64,000 nucleotides of DNA from Rhizobium sp. C1 (GCF_021026335.1 NZ_JAJNCY010000003.1:124001-188000), one strand, 5' to 3'; shown: positions 24,685-32,746, counted from the first letter of the stretch. Notes: generated by a model from the letters alone, not told the origin. Program-made: numbers and translations.

Positions 24685-25482
24685 TCAGGCTGCTTCTCTC
24701 TGTCTTTCGTTGAAGAACAGGGCCTGGCTGATCAGCGCCTTCACCATGTCGGGGTTGAAAGGCTTCGTTACCAGGAAGGCAGGCTCAGGCCGCTCGCCCG
24801 TCAGCAGTCGCTCCGGGAACGCGGTAATGAAGATCACCGGTATGCTGCTATCGGATTCGAGGATATCGTTGACAGCGTCGATACCGGAGCTGCCATCGGC
24901 CAGCTGTATATCGGCGAGCACCAGTTTCGGCTTCGTTTCCGCGTACAGCTTCACCGCCTCGCTATGCGTCCGGGCGATCCCGATCACCGTGTGGCCGAGT
25001 TCTTCCACCATCTGCTCGATGTCGAGCGCAATCAGCGGCTCGTCCTCGATGATCATGACTTCGGTGACGACCTGTTGCGAGATCTGGCGCGAGGCTTCGT
25101 CGATCAGGCGGCTGAACTCCGCCTCGCTCACGTTCAGAACCTCTGCTGCCGCAGCGCTGGTGAAGCCTTCCAGTGCAACGAGCAGGAACGCGATGCGTTC
25201 GCGCTTAGGAAGGTTGAGGAGATTGTTGACGGCGCGTTTTTCCCAGGCGAACGGTGTCTCTATGGGCTTGGGCGATACATCCAGACGATCGAACACGCTG
25301 ATGAAAAGCTTGTAAACGGCGGTCTTGTCGTCATCCAGCTTCGGCATGATCGAGATATCGGCAATCAGCGACTCGAGCATGGCGGCCACATATGCGTCGC
25401 CGGAGGTCTGCGAACCGGTTACTGCACGGGCAAAACGTCTCAGAAGAGGAAGGTGGATCGCGACGCGGGCGGTCAAGGACAT
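24685..25482 (-). CDS. phyR: PhyR-type stress response regulator (sigma-like domain plus receiver)
   Basis: From ATG 25482 the protein has 265 residues. Residues 1-135 mimic an ECF sigma factor (HLPLLRRFARAVTGSQTSGDAYV; LPKRERIAFLLVALEGFTSAAAAEVLNVSEAEFSRLIDEA). Residues 140-262 are a receiver (VMIIEDEPLIALDIEQ, D191 in LVLADIQLADG, K in FLVTKPFN). When phosphorylated, PhyR binds NepR and frees EcfG. It is 5.5 kb from nepR-ecfG rather than adjacent, but has its own EcfG promoter and an HWE kinase behind it. The reading frame stays open upstream of 25482, but family alignment starts at MSLTARVAIH. Confidence 0.93.
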   Translation of the reverse strand: MSLTARVAIHLPLLRRFARAVTGSQTSGDAYVAAMLESLIADISIMPKLDDDKTAVYKLFISVFDRLDVSPKPIETPFAWEKRAVNNLLNLPKRERIAFLLVALEGFTSAAAAEVLNVSEAEFSRLIDEASRQISQQVVTEVMIIEDEPLIALDIEQMVEELGHTVIGIARTHSEAVKLYAETKPKLVLADIQLADGSSGIDAVNDILESDSSIPVIFITAFPERLLTGERPEPAFLVTKPFNPDMVKALISQALFFNERQREAA

Positions 25483-25523
25483 ATAGTCACTCCATGGAGT
25501 CAGGCTGCACTCTACCCGTTTAT

Positions 25524-25548
25524 AACGCAGGCCGTGCGCGTTGGTTCC
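25524..25548 (-). promoter_or_regulatory. EcfG-type promoter before phyR
   Basis: GGAAC (25548-25544 on -), 16 bases, CGTT (25527-25524), 42 bases before the phyR ATG. It implies positive feedback. Confidence 0.82.
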
Positions 25549-25625
25549 GTGCTGGCTGAAAAAAATACACAAAGGGTTTAGCCCCGGAAACAACCGGGCG
25601 AAAGAGACGTAAAAGTCGCGACGGG

Positions 25626-26054
25626 TTATCGCCGCGACTTCATCAACGCATAGGCAATACCCGCCACCGACAGGATGGTGACGACGGGGCTTGCCTTCAC
25701 CAGCCCGGGCAGCTCGGTCATGGCGAGAAAGGCGCTGCTCCGGCTCGCGCTGGCCGCCGCAACCCTGCGCCGCTCTTCCTCCCAAAGCCGTTGAGCGCGC
25801 CTGTTCAGGATCGCCACCACGCCCCAAGCCAGCAAAGCCACGACGATCGCGGCCAGCGTCATGTAAGCGCTGGCGACGACGGGTCCCTGACGTTCGAAGA
25901 TTGCAAACCAGGCGGTTGCAAACAGCGAAAGAAGGGCAAGAATCGCGAAAATCGCAGTGACGGCGGCACCGACAACGCTTCGCTGAATCCGTCCTGTGGA
26001 GGGCTCCAGGCCGCGCGCGGCGGCCTGTGCGATCTGGCTGATCAGGTGCTCCAC
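25626..26054 (-). CDS. Holin-X / DUF1469-like membrane protein
   Basis: The 142-residue protein has an amphipathic start (LISQIAQAAARGLEPSTGRIQ), two long membrane segments (VVGAAVTAIFAILALLSLFA and VASAYMTLAAIVVALLAWGV) and a third weaker one near the end (VVTILSVAGIAYAL). This is the pattern of the phage-holin-superfamily proteins that accompany DUF883/ElaB-type genes; despite the name they are stress-linked inner-membrane proteins, not lysis genes. It begins four bases after the DUF883 stop and shares its EcfG promoter. Confidence 0.75.
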   Translation of the reverse strand: MEHLISQIAQAAARGLEPSTGRIQRSVVGAAVTAIFAILALLSLFATAWFAIFERQGPVVASAYMTLAAIVVALLAWGVVAILNRRAQRLWEEERRRVAAASASRSSAFLAMTELPGLVKASPVVTILSVAGIAYALMKSRR

Positions 26055-26058
26055 GCGT

Positions 26059-26397
26059 TCACCGCTTGGTCAGGAGAGCTGCCAGGAAGCCGAGGCCGGC
26101 GGCAATGCCGATCGCGGTCAGCGGGCGTTCGCGGATACGCTGTTCGAGATCGCCTTCTGCGGCTAGAACCGTATCCTTGGCGGCCGATGCGATGGCCACG
26201 GAGCGGTCGGCCACGTCATCCTTCATGCGACGGGCTTCCTGGGCAAGCGTGTCCAGCGTACCGTTGCCATAGCCTGCGACGCTCTTTGCCAGTTCGGCCA
26301 GCTGAGCAGTCAACTGCTCCACGCGTGCTTCCAGGTCATCAGCATTCGCACGGGCTTCCTTGCTTGCATCCTTCAAGATCGAGGTCGCGGTTGCCAT
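26059..26397 (-). CDS. DUF883/YqjD-like membrane-anchored protein
   Basis: From ATG 26397 the protein has 112 residues: a long charged helix (ASKEARANADDLEARVEQLTAQL to ADRSVAIASAAKDTVLAAEGD), then RIRERPLTAIGIAAGLGFLAALLTKR, a C-terminal membrane anchor preceded by the family's R-x-R-P motif. E. coli YqjD and ElaB bind ribosomes at the membrane in stationary phase; the same role here is inference. AAAGGAG precedes the start, and an EcfG promoter lies 37 bases upstream. It forms a unit with the holin-like gene. Confidence 0.83.
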   Translation of the reverse strand: MATATSILKDASKEARANADDLEARVEQLTAQLAELAKSVAGYGNGTLDTLAQEARRMKDDVADRSVAIASAAKDTVLAAEGDLEQRIRERPLTAIGIAAGLGFLAALLTKR

Positions 26398-26433
26398 TCG
26401 AAAACTCCTTTTGTTTCGGTTGTCCGGGCCATT

Positions 26434-26458
26434 AACGCCACTCCGACATGAAAGTTCC
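26434..26458 (-). promoter_or_regulatory. EcfG-type promoter before the DUF883 unit
   Basis: GGAAC (26458-26454 on -), 16 bases, CGTT (26437-26434). It diverges from the + strand EcfG site at 26500-26524. Confidence 0.82.
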
Positions 26459-26499
26459 GAAAAGAAAAAAACGGCAGCAAAACATTTTTTCGGGCACAG

Positions 26500-26524
26500 G
26501 GAACTACGGATCACATTCTGCGTT
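26500..26524 (+). promoter_or_regulatory. EcfG-type promoter before a candidate small RNA
   Basis: GGAAC (26500-26504), 16 bases, CGTT (26521-26524) on +. No gene with a ribosome site starts within the next 150 bases; a strong terminator follows at 26671, and the CHASE3 kinase starts at 26748. Confidence 0.75.
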
Positions 26525-26530
26525 TATCTG

Positions 26531-26706
26531 TCGAAGTTCGCAGAAGGCGCCTGGTGTGCCAAGCCTGCGAAGCAACGGACAATGGAATTTACGGAGTATA
26601 CTGACTGCGTTTTCAGCCCCTATTTCGGTCGTCGCCTGCCCCCCAAGTCCCCTCATGACGGCCTAACTCTGCCGCGCCTCGAAAAGGCGCGGCTTTTTCC
26701 GTTTTT
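26531..26706 (+). ncRNA. Candidate EcfG-dependent small RNA (or leader of the CHASE3 kinase gene)
   Basis: About 175 bases lie between the EcfG promoter and a strong terminator. They contain no convincing reading frame and include an unpaired-looking C-rich stretch (GCCCCCCAAGTCCCC, 26638-26652), the kind of anti-Shine-Dalgarno sequence used by many alphaproteobacterial small RNAs. Caulobacter GsrN is a known small RNA under the equivalent sigma factor and uses a C-rich loop; this could be an analogue by function, but I see no way to claim homology. Ends are estimated. Confidence 0.5.
26671..26706 (+). terminator. Rho-independent terminator before the CHASE3 kinase
   Basis: GCCGCGCC and GGCGCGGC form a perfect 8-bp stem with a TCGAAAA loop, followed by TTTTTCCGTTTTT. 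It ends 41 bases before the kinase ATG, so it either ends a small RNA or attenuates read-through into the kinase. Confidence 0.82.
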
Positions 26707-26747
26707 ATCACCTTCGCCCCTGATCCGATCTTTCTTCGAGTTCCCTC

Positions 26748-28238
26748 ATGACGATTAACAAACCCTTTGTGCGAAACTCGCTGATCATGCTGTTTTGCGG
26801 GTCAGCCCTTCTGGTCTCGGTGGTGCTGTCTGCGATCGTTTTGATTGCTCAGACGCAGAAGACCTTCGACAGGCTGGTCCAGGAGCGAACGGTGCGTACC
26901 CGCGCCTCCGATCTCCTGCGATTGCTGCAGGATGCCGAGACGGGTCAGCGCGGCTACCTCCTGACGCTGAATCCGGGGTTTCTGAAGCCATATGAGGATG
27001 CCGTTCAGCAGATCGGAGCTGCGGAGAAGAGGCTGACGGCTGCGGTTTCGGATCTGAACGATCATCCCCATGACATGTCCGGGCTTTACGGCCCGATCGA
27101 CGAGAAGCTGCGGGAGCTGGAGTCCACGGTCGACCTGGCGCAGAAAGGCGATCTTGATGCCGCCCGCCGGACCGTGAGCGAAGGCGGGGGCCAGGAGCTC
27201 ATGACGCAGATCCGCGATCGGATGCAGATGATTATCGGCGCCTCGGATGCCGCGATTCAGGCCAATGTCGGCAAGCATGCGGTTTTTTCCGATCGCCTGC
27301 AATTCATTATCATTGCCGCCTTTATTGCCATTCTGGTGGTTCTGGGGGGCGCTATCTACATCATCATGCGGCATGTCCGGTCCTTGACAGAGGCGCGCCG
27401 CGAGTTGATCACGCTGAACGAAGAGCTGGAGCAGCGGGTCGCCGAGCGGACGCAGGATGTGGTGCGGGCCAACCAGGAAATTCAGCGTTACGCCTACATC
27501 GTCACCCACGATCTGCGCGCACCGCTCGTCAACATCATGGGCTTCGCCAGCGAGCTGGACATGTCGCTGAAGGACGTCAGCGCCTATGTGCTGGCCGATG
27601 GCGTGCCGCTTTCGCAGCAGCAGGTGCTCGATGCGCGCACGGCGGTCACCGAAGATATGCCCGAAGCGCTTGCCTTCATCCGCTCGTCGACATCGCGTAT
27701 GGACGGCCTGATCAACGCGATCCTGAAGATATCGCGCGACGGCAGGCGCCAGCTCAAGCCGGAAACCATGGATTTGCGTGACATCGCCTCCGGCTGCGTG
27801 GCGAGCCAGCAGCATCGCATCGATGAGATCGGCGGCGAGGTCAATCTCGCGCTGCCGCCCTTCAAGCTGTTCAGCGACCGGATGTCGATCGAGCAGATCC
27901 TTGCCAATCTGGTCGATAACGCCATCAAGTATCGCAGCCCTGACCGGCCTTTGCGGCTCAGGATTGAAGCCGTTCGGCGCGGGCGTCTCGTCGATATCAT
28001 CGTTGAGGACAATGGCCGTGGCATCGAGCCGGACGATCTGGAGCGCGTCTTCGAACTTTTCCGGCGGGCGGGTCCGCAGGATCAGGTGGGCGAAGGGATT
28101 GGTCTGGCCCATGTCCGCTCGCTTGCCCGCAATCTCGGCGGGGAAATCGATGTCCGCTCGGTCCCCGGCGAAGGCTCGGCCTTCATCCTGACCACGCCCA
28201 TCGATCTAACTCATGCATTAAGGAGCCTTTCGGCATGA
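26748..28238 (+). CDS. CHASE3-domain membrane histidine kinase
   Basis: The 496-residue kinase has a first membrane segment (about 11-33), an extracytoplasmic CHASE3 domain (FDRLVQERTVRTRASDLLRLL, DAETGQRGYLLTLNPGFLKPYED), a second segment (about 183-207, FIIIAAFIAILVVLGGAIYII), a coiled linker, HisKA with H254 in YIVTHDLRAPLVNI, and an ATPase domain (NLVDNAIKYRS, EDNGRGIEPDDLERVFELF, GEGIGLAHVRSL). It overlaps the next receiver gene by four bases, so the two form a signalling pair. No good ribosome site is seen at the ATG, and expression may come from the EcfG promoter upstream if the terminator leaks. The ligand is unknown. Confidence 0.87.
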   Translation: MTINKPFVRNSLIMLFCGSALLVSVVLSAIVLIAQTQKTFDRLVQERTVRTRASDLLRLLQDAETGQRGYLLTLNPGFLKPYEDAVQQIGAAEKRLTAAVSDLNDHPHDMSGLYGPIDEKLRELESTVDLAQKGDLDAARRTVSEGGGQELMTQIRDRMQMIIGASDAAIQANVGKHAVFSDRLQFIIIAAFIAILVVLGGAIYIIMRHVRSLTEARRELITLNEELEQRVAERTQDVVRANQEIQRYAYIVTHDLRAPLVNIMGFASELDMSLKDVSAYVLADGVPLSQQQVLDARTAVTEDMPEALAFIRSSTSRMDGLINAILKISRDGRRQLKPETMDLRDIASGCVASQQHRIDEIGGEVNLALPPFKLFSDRMSIEQILANLVDNAIKYRSPDRPLRLRIEAVRRGRLVDIIVEDNGRGIEPDDLERVFELFRRAGPQDQVGEGIGLAHVRSLARNLGGEIDVRSVPGEGSAFILTTPIDLTHALRSLSA

Positions 28239-28672
28239 AAGCCAACGGTAGAGAAGTCACGATCGTCATGGTCGAGGATGATGACGGGCATGCGCGCCTC
28301 ATCGAAAAGAATGTCCGCCGCGCCGGTGTGAGCAACGATATCGTCGCCTTCACGAATGGCACCGAAGCGCTCGAATTTATCCTCGGCAAGGACATGAGCG
28401 GCACCGTCTCGGCCGACCGATATCTGCTGATTTTGCTGGACCTGAACCTTCCTGACATGTCGGGGACCGAAATCCTCCAGCACATCAAGGAGAATCCCTT
28501 TACCAAGCGGCTGCCTGTGGTCATCCTGACCACGACCGACGACGAGCGGGAAATCCAGCGCTGCTATGATCTCGGCGCCAATGTCTACATCACCAAGCCG
28601 GTCGACTATGAAGGCTTTGCCAACGCCATCCGGCAGCTTGGCCTGTTTTTCTCGGTGATCGAAGTTCCGTGA
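28235..28672 (+). CDS. Single-domain response regulator (Rcp1-like)
   Basis: The 145-residue receiver has the acidic cluster VEDDDGH, phospho-acceptor D69 in LLILLDLNLPDMSG, and VILTTTDDE and YITKPVDYEGF. It lacks an output domain, like the Rcp1 regulators that serve phytochrome-type kinases. Its start overlaps the kinase stop (ATGA). It probably passes phosphate to another protein or acts by binding. Confidence 0.88.
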   Translation: MKANGREVTIVMVEDDDGHARLIEKNVRRAGVSNDIVAFTNGTEALEFILGKDMSGTVSADRYLLILLDLNLPDMSGTEILQHIKENPFTKRLPVVILTTTDDEREIQRCYDLGANVYITKPVDYEGFANAIRQLGLFFSVIEVP

Positions 28673-28678
28673 GCCTGT

Positions 28679-29563
28679 TCAGCCGGCCAGTTCCTTCAGG
28701 AAGGCGATGAGCGAGGCGAGGGGGCGGCTGGGCGGCTGGCCGTTCGGCCAGACGAGATAATAGCGCCCCGCAAGCGGAAGATAGTCCGCAAAGGCCGGAC
28801 GAAGGCGGTCGCGCTGGAATTCGCTCTCCGCGAGATATTCCGGCAGAAGCGCCACGCCAAAGCCCAGGGCTGCTGCTTCCGCCATGGCAGTGAACTGATC
28901 AAAGAGCATGCCGCGTAGCCGGTCCGCCTCGGCACCTTGCGCCGAAAACCATTCTTCCCACGCGCCCGGGCGGCTTTCCAGATGAAGAAGCGGCATGGAG
29001 AGCAGTTCCTCCGCCGTCTTCGGTCCGTTGCCCAGAAGCTCCGGACTTGCCGCCGGGATCACGCGTTCGCGTGACAGTTCCAGATAGTCGACGCCCTGCC
29101 AGTCCTGCCCGCCATAATGGATCGCGGCATCGAATTTCTCGCGTGCGAAATCAAAGGGCGAGAGCCGCGTCGTGAGGTTGGCGGTCACATCCGGATGCTG
29201 CGCCGAAAACGCCTTCAGCCGCGGCGCAAGCCAGTGCATGCCGAAGGCAGGGAGCACCGCCAGATTGAGACTGCTGCGCGCCCCGCCGGCGCGGATCTTG
29301 AGGCTCGCGCGAGCGAGATCGTTGAGGCAGTCTCGCACCGAGCGGGCATAGTCTGCTCCGGACGGGGTCAGCGCCAGACCCTTGCCCACCCGGCGCAAGA
29401 GCGTCACGCCAATCTGTTCCTCCAGAACCTTCAATTGCCGGCTGACCGCCGAATGCGTCAGCGCTAGTTCCTCCGCCGCGGCCGTTGCCGAGCCCAGGCG
29501 ATCCACGGCCTCCAGCGCTAGCAGCGAACTGATCGATGGGAGGAAGCGTCGCGGGGCCAGCAT
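28679..29563 (-). CDS. LysR-family regulator (GcvA-like), divergent from the pipecolate genes
   Basis: From ATG 29563 the protein has 294 residues; a GGAG lies ahead of it, while the in-frame TTG at 29584 has no such site. The N-terminal winged helix reads LALEAVDRLGSATAAAEELALTHSAVSRQLKVLEEQIG, and the effector domain includes LNLAVLPAFGMHWLAPRLKAF and GFGVALLPEYLAES. It is divergent from the aldehyde dehydrogenase and oxidase genes with 142 bases between, so it most likely controls them. In Pseudomonas putida a LysR gene also lies beside amaB-amaA. Confidence 0.87.
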   Translation of the reverse strand: MLAPRRFLPSISSLLALEAVDRLGSATAAAEELALTHSAVSRQLKVLEEQIGVTLLRRVGKGLALTPSGADYARSVRDCLNDLARASLKIRAGGARSSLNLAVLPAFGMHWLAPRLKAFSAQHPDVTANLTTRLSPFDFAREKFDAAIHYGGQDWQGVDYLELSRERVIPAASPELLGNGPKTAEELLSMPLLHLESRPGAWEEWFSAQGAEADRLRGMLFDQFTAMAEAAALGFGVALLPEYLAESEFQRDRLRPAFADYLPLAGRYYLVWPNGQPPSRPLASLIAFLKELAG

Positions 29564-29705
29564 TGTGAGTTCTTCTCCAACCAATGTTCCAATTCTTCGC
29601 TCATTTCATAGTGTAGTTCGCGCTATCCTGTCAAAAATGGAAAATCACGCGACGTTCGGGCCGAGGCCTCAATGCCCGCCGGGCGCGCATAAATGGAGAC
29701 AGCGG

Positions 29706-31205
29706 ATGACGCATCAGGACATTCTTAAAGGTTGCGGCTTGACCCCGGCGGAACTCTCGGGCGGAACGCTCGCCGTTCGTTCGCCGATCGACGGGGCGGA
29801 AATCGCCCGCGTGCATGAAACGAGCGCCGACGACATGCAGGGCGTGATCGCCCGCTCGGTCGCCGCCTTCAAGGCGTGGCGCGACGTACCGGCGCCGCGT
29901 CGTGGTGAACTCGTCCGTCTGCTCGGCGAGGAACTGCGTGCGGCCAAGGCCGAACTCGGTGCTCTCGTAACACTTGAAGCCGGCAAGATCACCTCGGAAG
30001 GCCTTGGCGAAGTTCAGGAAATGATCGACATCTGCGATTTCGCCGTCGGTCTTTCCCGCCAGCTTTACGGCCTGACGATCGCCTCTGAACGTCCCGGCCA
30101 CAAGATGACCGAGACCTGGCATCCGATGGGTACCTGCGGCGTCATCTCTGCCTTCAACTTCCCCGTCGCCGTGTGGAGCTGGAATGCCGCACTCGCGCTC
30201 GTCTGCGGCGATCCGGTGATCTGGAAGCCGTCTGAAAAGACACCACTGACGGCGATTGCCACGCACAAGATCATGATGCGCGCCATCGAGCGCTTCGGTT
30301 CTGATGCGCCGGAAGGCCTCTGCCAGCTCGTCATCGGCGGCGCGGCGGTCGGTGAGGCGCTGGTCGCCTCGCGCGACGTGCCGATCATTTCGGCCACCGG
30401 CTCGACCCGCATGGGCCATATCGTCGGCCCGAAGGTCATGGCGCGCTTCGGCCGCCCGATCCTCGAACTCGGCGGCAACAATGCGATGATCGTCGCCCCG
30501 TCCGCCGATCTCGACATGGCCGTCCGCGCCATCGTCTTTTCGGCCGTCGGGACGGCCGGTCAGCGCTGCACGTCGTTGCGCCGCCTCATCGTGCATCGCT
30601 CGATCAAGGACGATCTCGTCGCGCGTCTCGCCAAGGCCTATTCGTCGCTGAAGATCGGCGATCCGCGCGAGGCGGGCGTTCTGATCGGCCCGCTGGTCGA
30701 AAAGGGCGCGCTGGATGCGATGCAGGCGGCGCTTTCCAATGCGAAGGCCGAAGGCGGCAAGGTGCATGGCGGCGACGTCGTGACGTCTGGCGTTCCGGCT
30801 GGCGCCTATGCTGCGCCGGCACTCGTCGAGATGCCTTCGCAATCCGCGACCGTGAAGACCGAGACCTTTGCGCCGATCCTCTATGTTCTGACCTATGACG
30901 AACTGGACGAGGCGATCGCGCTACAGAACGATGTGCCGCAGGGCCTGTCGTCCTGCATCTTCACGCTGAACATCCGCGAAGCCGAGACATTCCTGTCCGC
31001 CTCCGGCTCGGATTGCGGCATTGCGAACGTCAATATCGGTCCGTCCGGTGCCGAAATCGGCGGGGCCTTCGGTGGCGAGAAGGAAACCGGCGGCGGGCGC
31101 GAGAGCGGCTCCGATGCCTGGAAGGGCTACATGCGCCGCCAGACCTCGACCATCAACTATTCCTCCAAACTGCCACTGGCCCAGGGAGTGAAATTTGACA
31201 TCTGA
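29706..31205 (+). CDS. amaB: Aldehyde dehydrogenase, probable aminoadipate-semialdehyde / piperideine-6-carboxylate dehydrogenase
   Basis: From ATG 29706 (GGAG upstream) the protein has 499 residues and the ALDH fold of the antiquitin (ALDH7) group: GTCGVISAFNFPVAVWSWNA, ELGGNNAMIV, GTAGQRCTSLRRL with catalytic Cys288, and NVNIGPSGAEIGGAFGGEKETGGGRESGSDAWK. The enzyme turns 2-aminoadipate 6-semialdehyde into 2-aminoadipate in lysine breakdown. It overlaps the flavin oxidase gene, as amaB and amaA go together in Pseudomonas. Symbol given by family and neighbourhood; substrate not proven. Confidence 0.8.
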   Translation: MTHQDILKGCGLTPAELSGGTLAVRSPIDGAEIARVHETSADDMQGVIARSVAAFKAWRDVPAPRRGELVRLLGEELRAAKAELGALVTLEAGKITSEGLGEVQEMIDICDFAVGLSRQLYGLTIASERPGHKMTETWHPMGTCGVISAFNFPVAVWSWNAALALVCGDPVIWKPSEKTPLTAIATHKIMMRAIERFGSDAPEGLCQLVIGGAAVGEALVASRDVPIISATGSTRMGHIVGPKVMARFGRPILELGGNNAMIVAPSADLDMAVRAIVFSAVGTAGQRCTSLRRLIVHRSIKDDLVARLAKAYSSLKIGDPREAGVLIGPLVEKGALDAMQAALSNAKAEGGKVHGGDVVTSGVPAGAYAAPALVEMPSQSATVKTETFAPILYVLTYDELDEAIALQNDVPQGLSSCIFTLNIREAETFLSASGSDCGIANVNIGPSGAEIGGAFGGEKETGGGRESGSDAWKGYMRRQTSTINYSSKLPLAQGVKFDI

Positions 31206-32481
31206 CCGCGGCTCCAATCTGTGGCGGGCAAGCAGCCGGGAAACCTTCTCGGCCACGCCGCTCGATCGTGATCTTTCCGTCGATCTCCTGGTGATCGGCG
31301 GCGGCTTTACCGGCAATTCGGCGGCACTGGAAGCGGCGCGGCGCGGTGCTTCGGTCGCTCTTCTGGAGGCCGAAACCGTCGGTCACGGCGGCTCGGGCCG
31401 CAATGTGGGGCTGGCGAACGCCGGCCTCTGGCTGCCGCCGGACGAGATCATTGCGCAGATGGGAGAAGCGGACGGCACGCGGCTCATCCGCGACCTCGGC
31501 GAAGCGCCGGGTCGCGTCTACGGCCTGATCGAGCGCGAGGGCATCGAGTGCGAGGCGACCCGCAAGGGCACGCTGCATCTCGCCCATTCGGACGAGGGCT
31601 TCAAGGACCTCTCCGAGCGTTTTCGCCAGGGCAACCGCCACGGTGCGCCGCTGCAATTGCTGGACGCGAGCGAGGCGGCAAAGCGGACCGGCACCAATGT
31701 CTATCACGGCGCGTTGTTCGATCCGCGCGCTGGCACGATCCAGCCGCTCTCCTATGCGCGCGGCCTTGCCCGCGCCGCGAAGGCTGCAGGGGCCGCGATT
31801 TTCGAACGCTCGCCGGTCACAGCGCTGGCGCGGGCAGGCGATCACTGGGTGGCAAGCTGCAACGGCCGCGTGGTCACTGCGAAATCGCTGCTGATCGGCA
31901 CCAATGCCTACCACCTCGGGATCGAAACGCCGTTCAAGCCGGAATTCATTCCGGTCGGCTATTGCCAGTTCGCGACCGTTCCGATGCCGGCCGTCGCGCG
32001 CGAGAAGATCCTGGCTGGCGGAGAGGGCTGCTGGGACACGGCACTCGTCATGTCCTCCTTCCGCACCGATCATGCCGGCCGGATGATCGTCGGCGGCATG
32101 GGTGACAGCGAAGGACTTGGTGCGCCTTTCCATGCCAGCTGGGCGCGGCGCAAACTGAAGGCGCTGTTTCCCGAGATTGGCGATCTGCCTTTCGAGCACA
32201 GCTGGCGCGGCCGAATCGCCATGACCAGCGATCATGTTCCGAAGATTGTCGCGTTTGGTCCGAATGCTTATGCCAGTTTCGGTTACTCCGGCCGCGGCAT
32301 TGGTCCGGGGACCGTGTTCGGTACGCAGGCGGCCATTGCACTTCTGGAGAACAATCCGGATACCTTGCCCGCCAAGCCCGTGCAAAGCCACAGCGAGCGG
32401 TTCGCCTCGGCGCGGGCGGCGTATTACGAATTTGGCGCGACGCTGACGCATGCGCTGCCCATCCGGGCTGCTGCCAGCTGA
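31195..32481 (+). CDS. amaA: FAD-dependent oxidoreductase, probable L-pipecolate oxidase
   Basis: The 428-residue DAO-family flavoprotein begins at TTG 31195, inside the end of amaB, with AGGGAG six bases ahead. The FAD-binding Rossmann motif is DLLVIGGGFTGNSAALEAARRG and the C-terminal flavin contact is SGRGIGPGTVFGTQAA. Length equals that of P. putida AmaA, the membrane-associated L-pipecolate oxidase that makes piperideine-6-carboxylate for AmaB. Members of this family also oxidise glycine or gamma-glutamylputrescine, so the substrate is inferred from its partner. Confidence 0.7.
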   Translation: MTSDRGSNLWRASSRETFSATPLDRDLSVDLLVIGGGFTGNSAALEAARRGASVALLEAETVGHGGSGRNVGLANAGLWLPPDEIIAQMGEADGTRLIRDLGEAPGRVYGLIEREGIECEATRKGTLHLAHSDEGFKDLSERFRQGNRHGAPLQLLDASEAAKRTGTNVYHGALFDPRAGTIQPLSYARGLARAAKAAGAAIFERSPVTALARAGDHWVASCNGRVVTAKSLLIGTNAYHLGIETPFKPEFIPVGYCQFATVPMPAVAREKILAGGEGCWDTALVMSSFRTDHAGRMIVGGMGDSEGLGAPFHASWARRKLKALFPEIGDLPFEHSWRGRIAMTSDHVPKIVAFGPNAYASFGYSGRGIGPGTVFGTQAAIALLENNPDTLPAKPVQSHSERFASARAAYYEFGATLTHALPIRAAAS

Positions 32482-32602
32482 ACAGGCTGAAAACGTATTT
32501 TGCGCGGCGGTTAAGACTTTGAGTATCCTATTTCAAGGTTGAAACGATTTTACGCGCCGTGAGTACTTGCAAAAGCCGATAAGTCCGTCTTATCTTTGTC
32601 AT

Positions 32603-32746
32603 GTTCTCAGGGCGGGGTGAAATTCCCCACCGGCGGTATCGGGAGAAATCCTGGAGCCCGCGAGCGCTTCCGTTACGCCAGTGGCGGAAGGTCAGCAGAT
32701 CCGGTGAGATGCCGGAGCCGACGGTATAGTCCGGATGGAAGAGGAT
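32603..32746 (+). promoter_or_regulatory. FMN riboswitch (RFN element)
   Basis: The region holds the conserved RFN blocks in order: AGGGCGGGGTGAAATTCCCC, ACCGGCGGTA, AGCCCGCGAGCGC, GGTCAGCAGATCCGGTGAGA, GCCGGAGCCGACGGT and ATAGTCCGGATGGAAGAGG. It ends 134 bases before ribB. FMN binding lowers expression of the downstream gene; whether by termination or by hiding the ribosome site is not clear here. Confidence 0.95.

Noticed and set aside
25483-25827. N-terminal extension of PhyR by about 115 residues
   Set aside because: The extension shows no domain, contains the EcfG promoter in its DNA and overlaps the holin-like gene; family starts match MSLTARVAIH.
25626-26054. Prophage holin
   Set aside because: No other phage gene is near; pairing with DUF883 and an EcfG promoter fits a stress membrane protein.
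26360-26758. 132-codon + frame over the EcfG small RNA candidate
   Set aside because: It starts antisense to the DUF883 gene, reads through a terminator and has no ribosome site.
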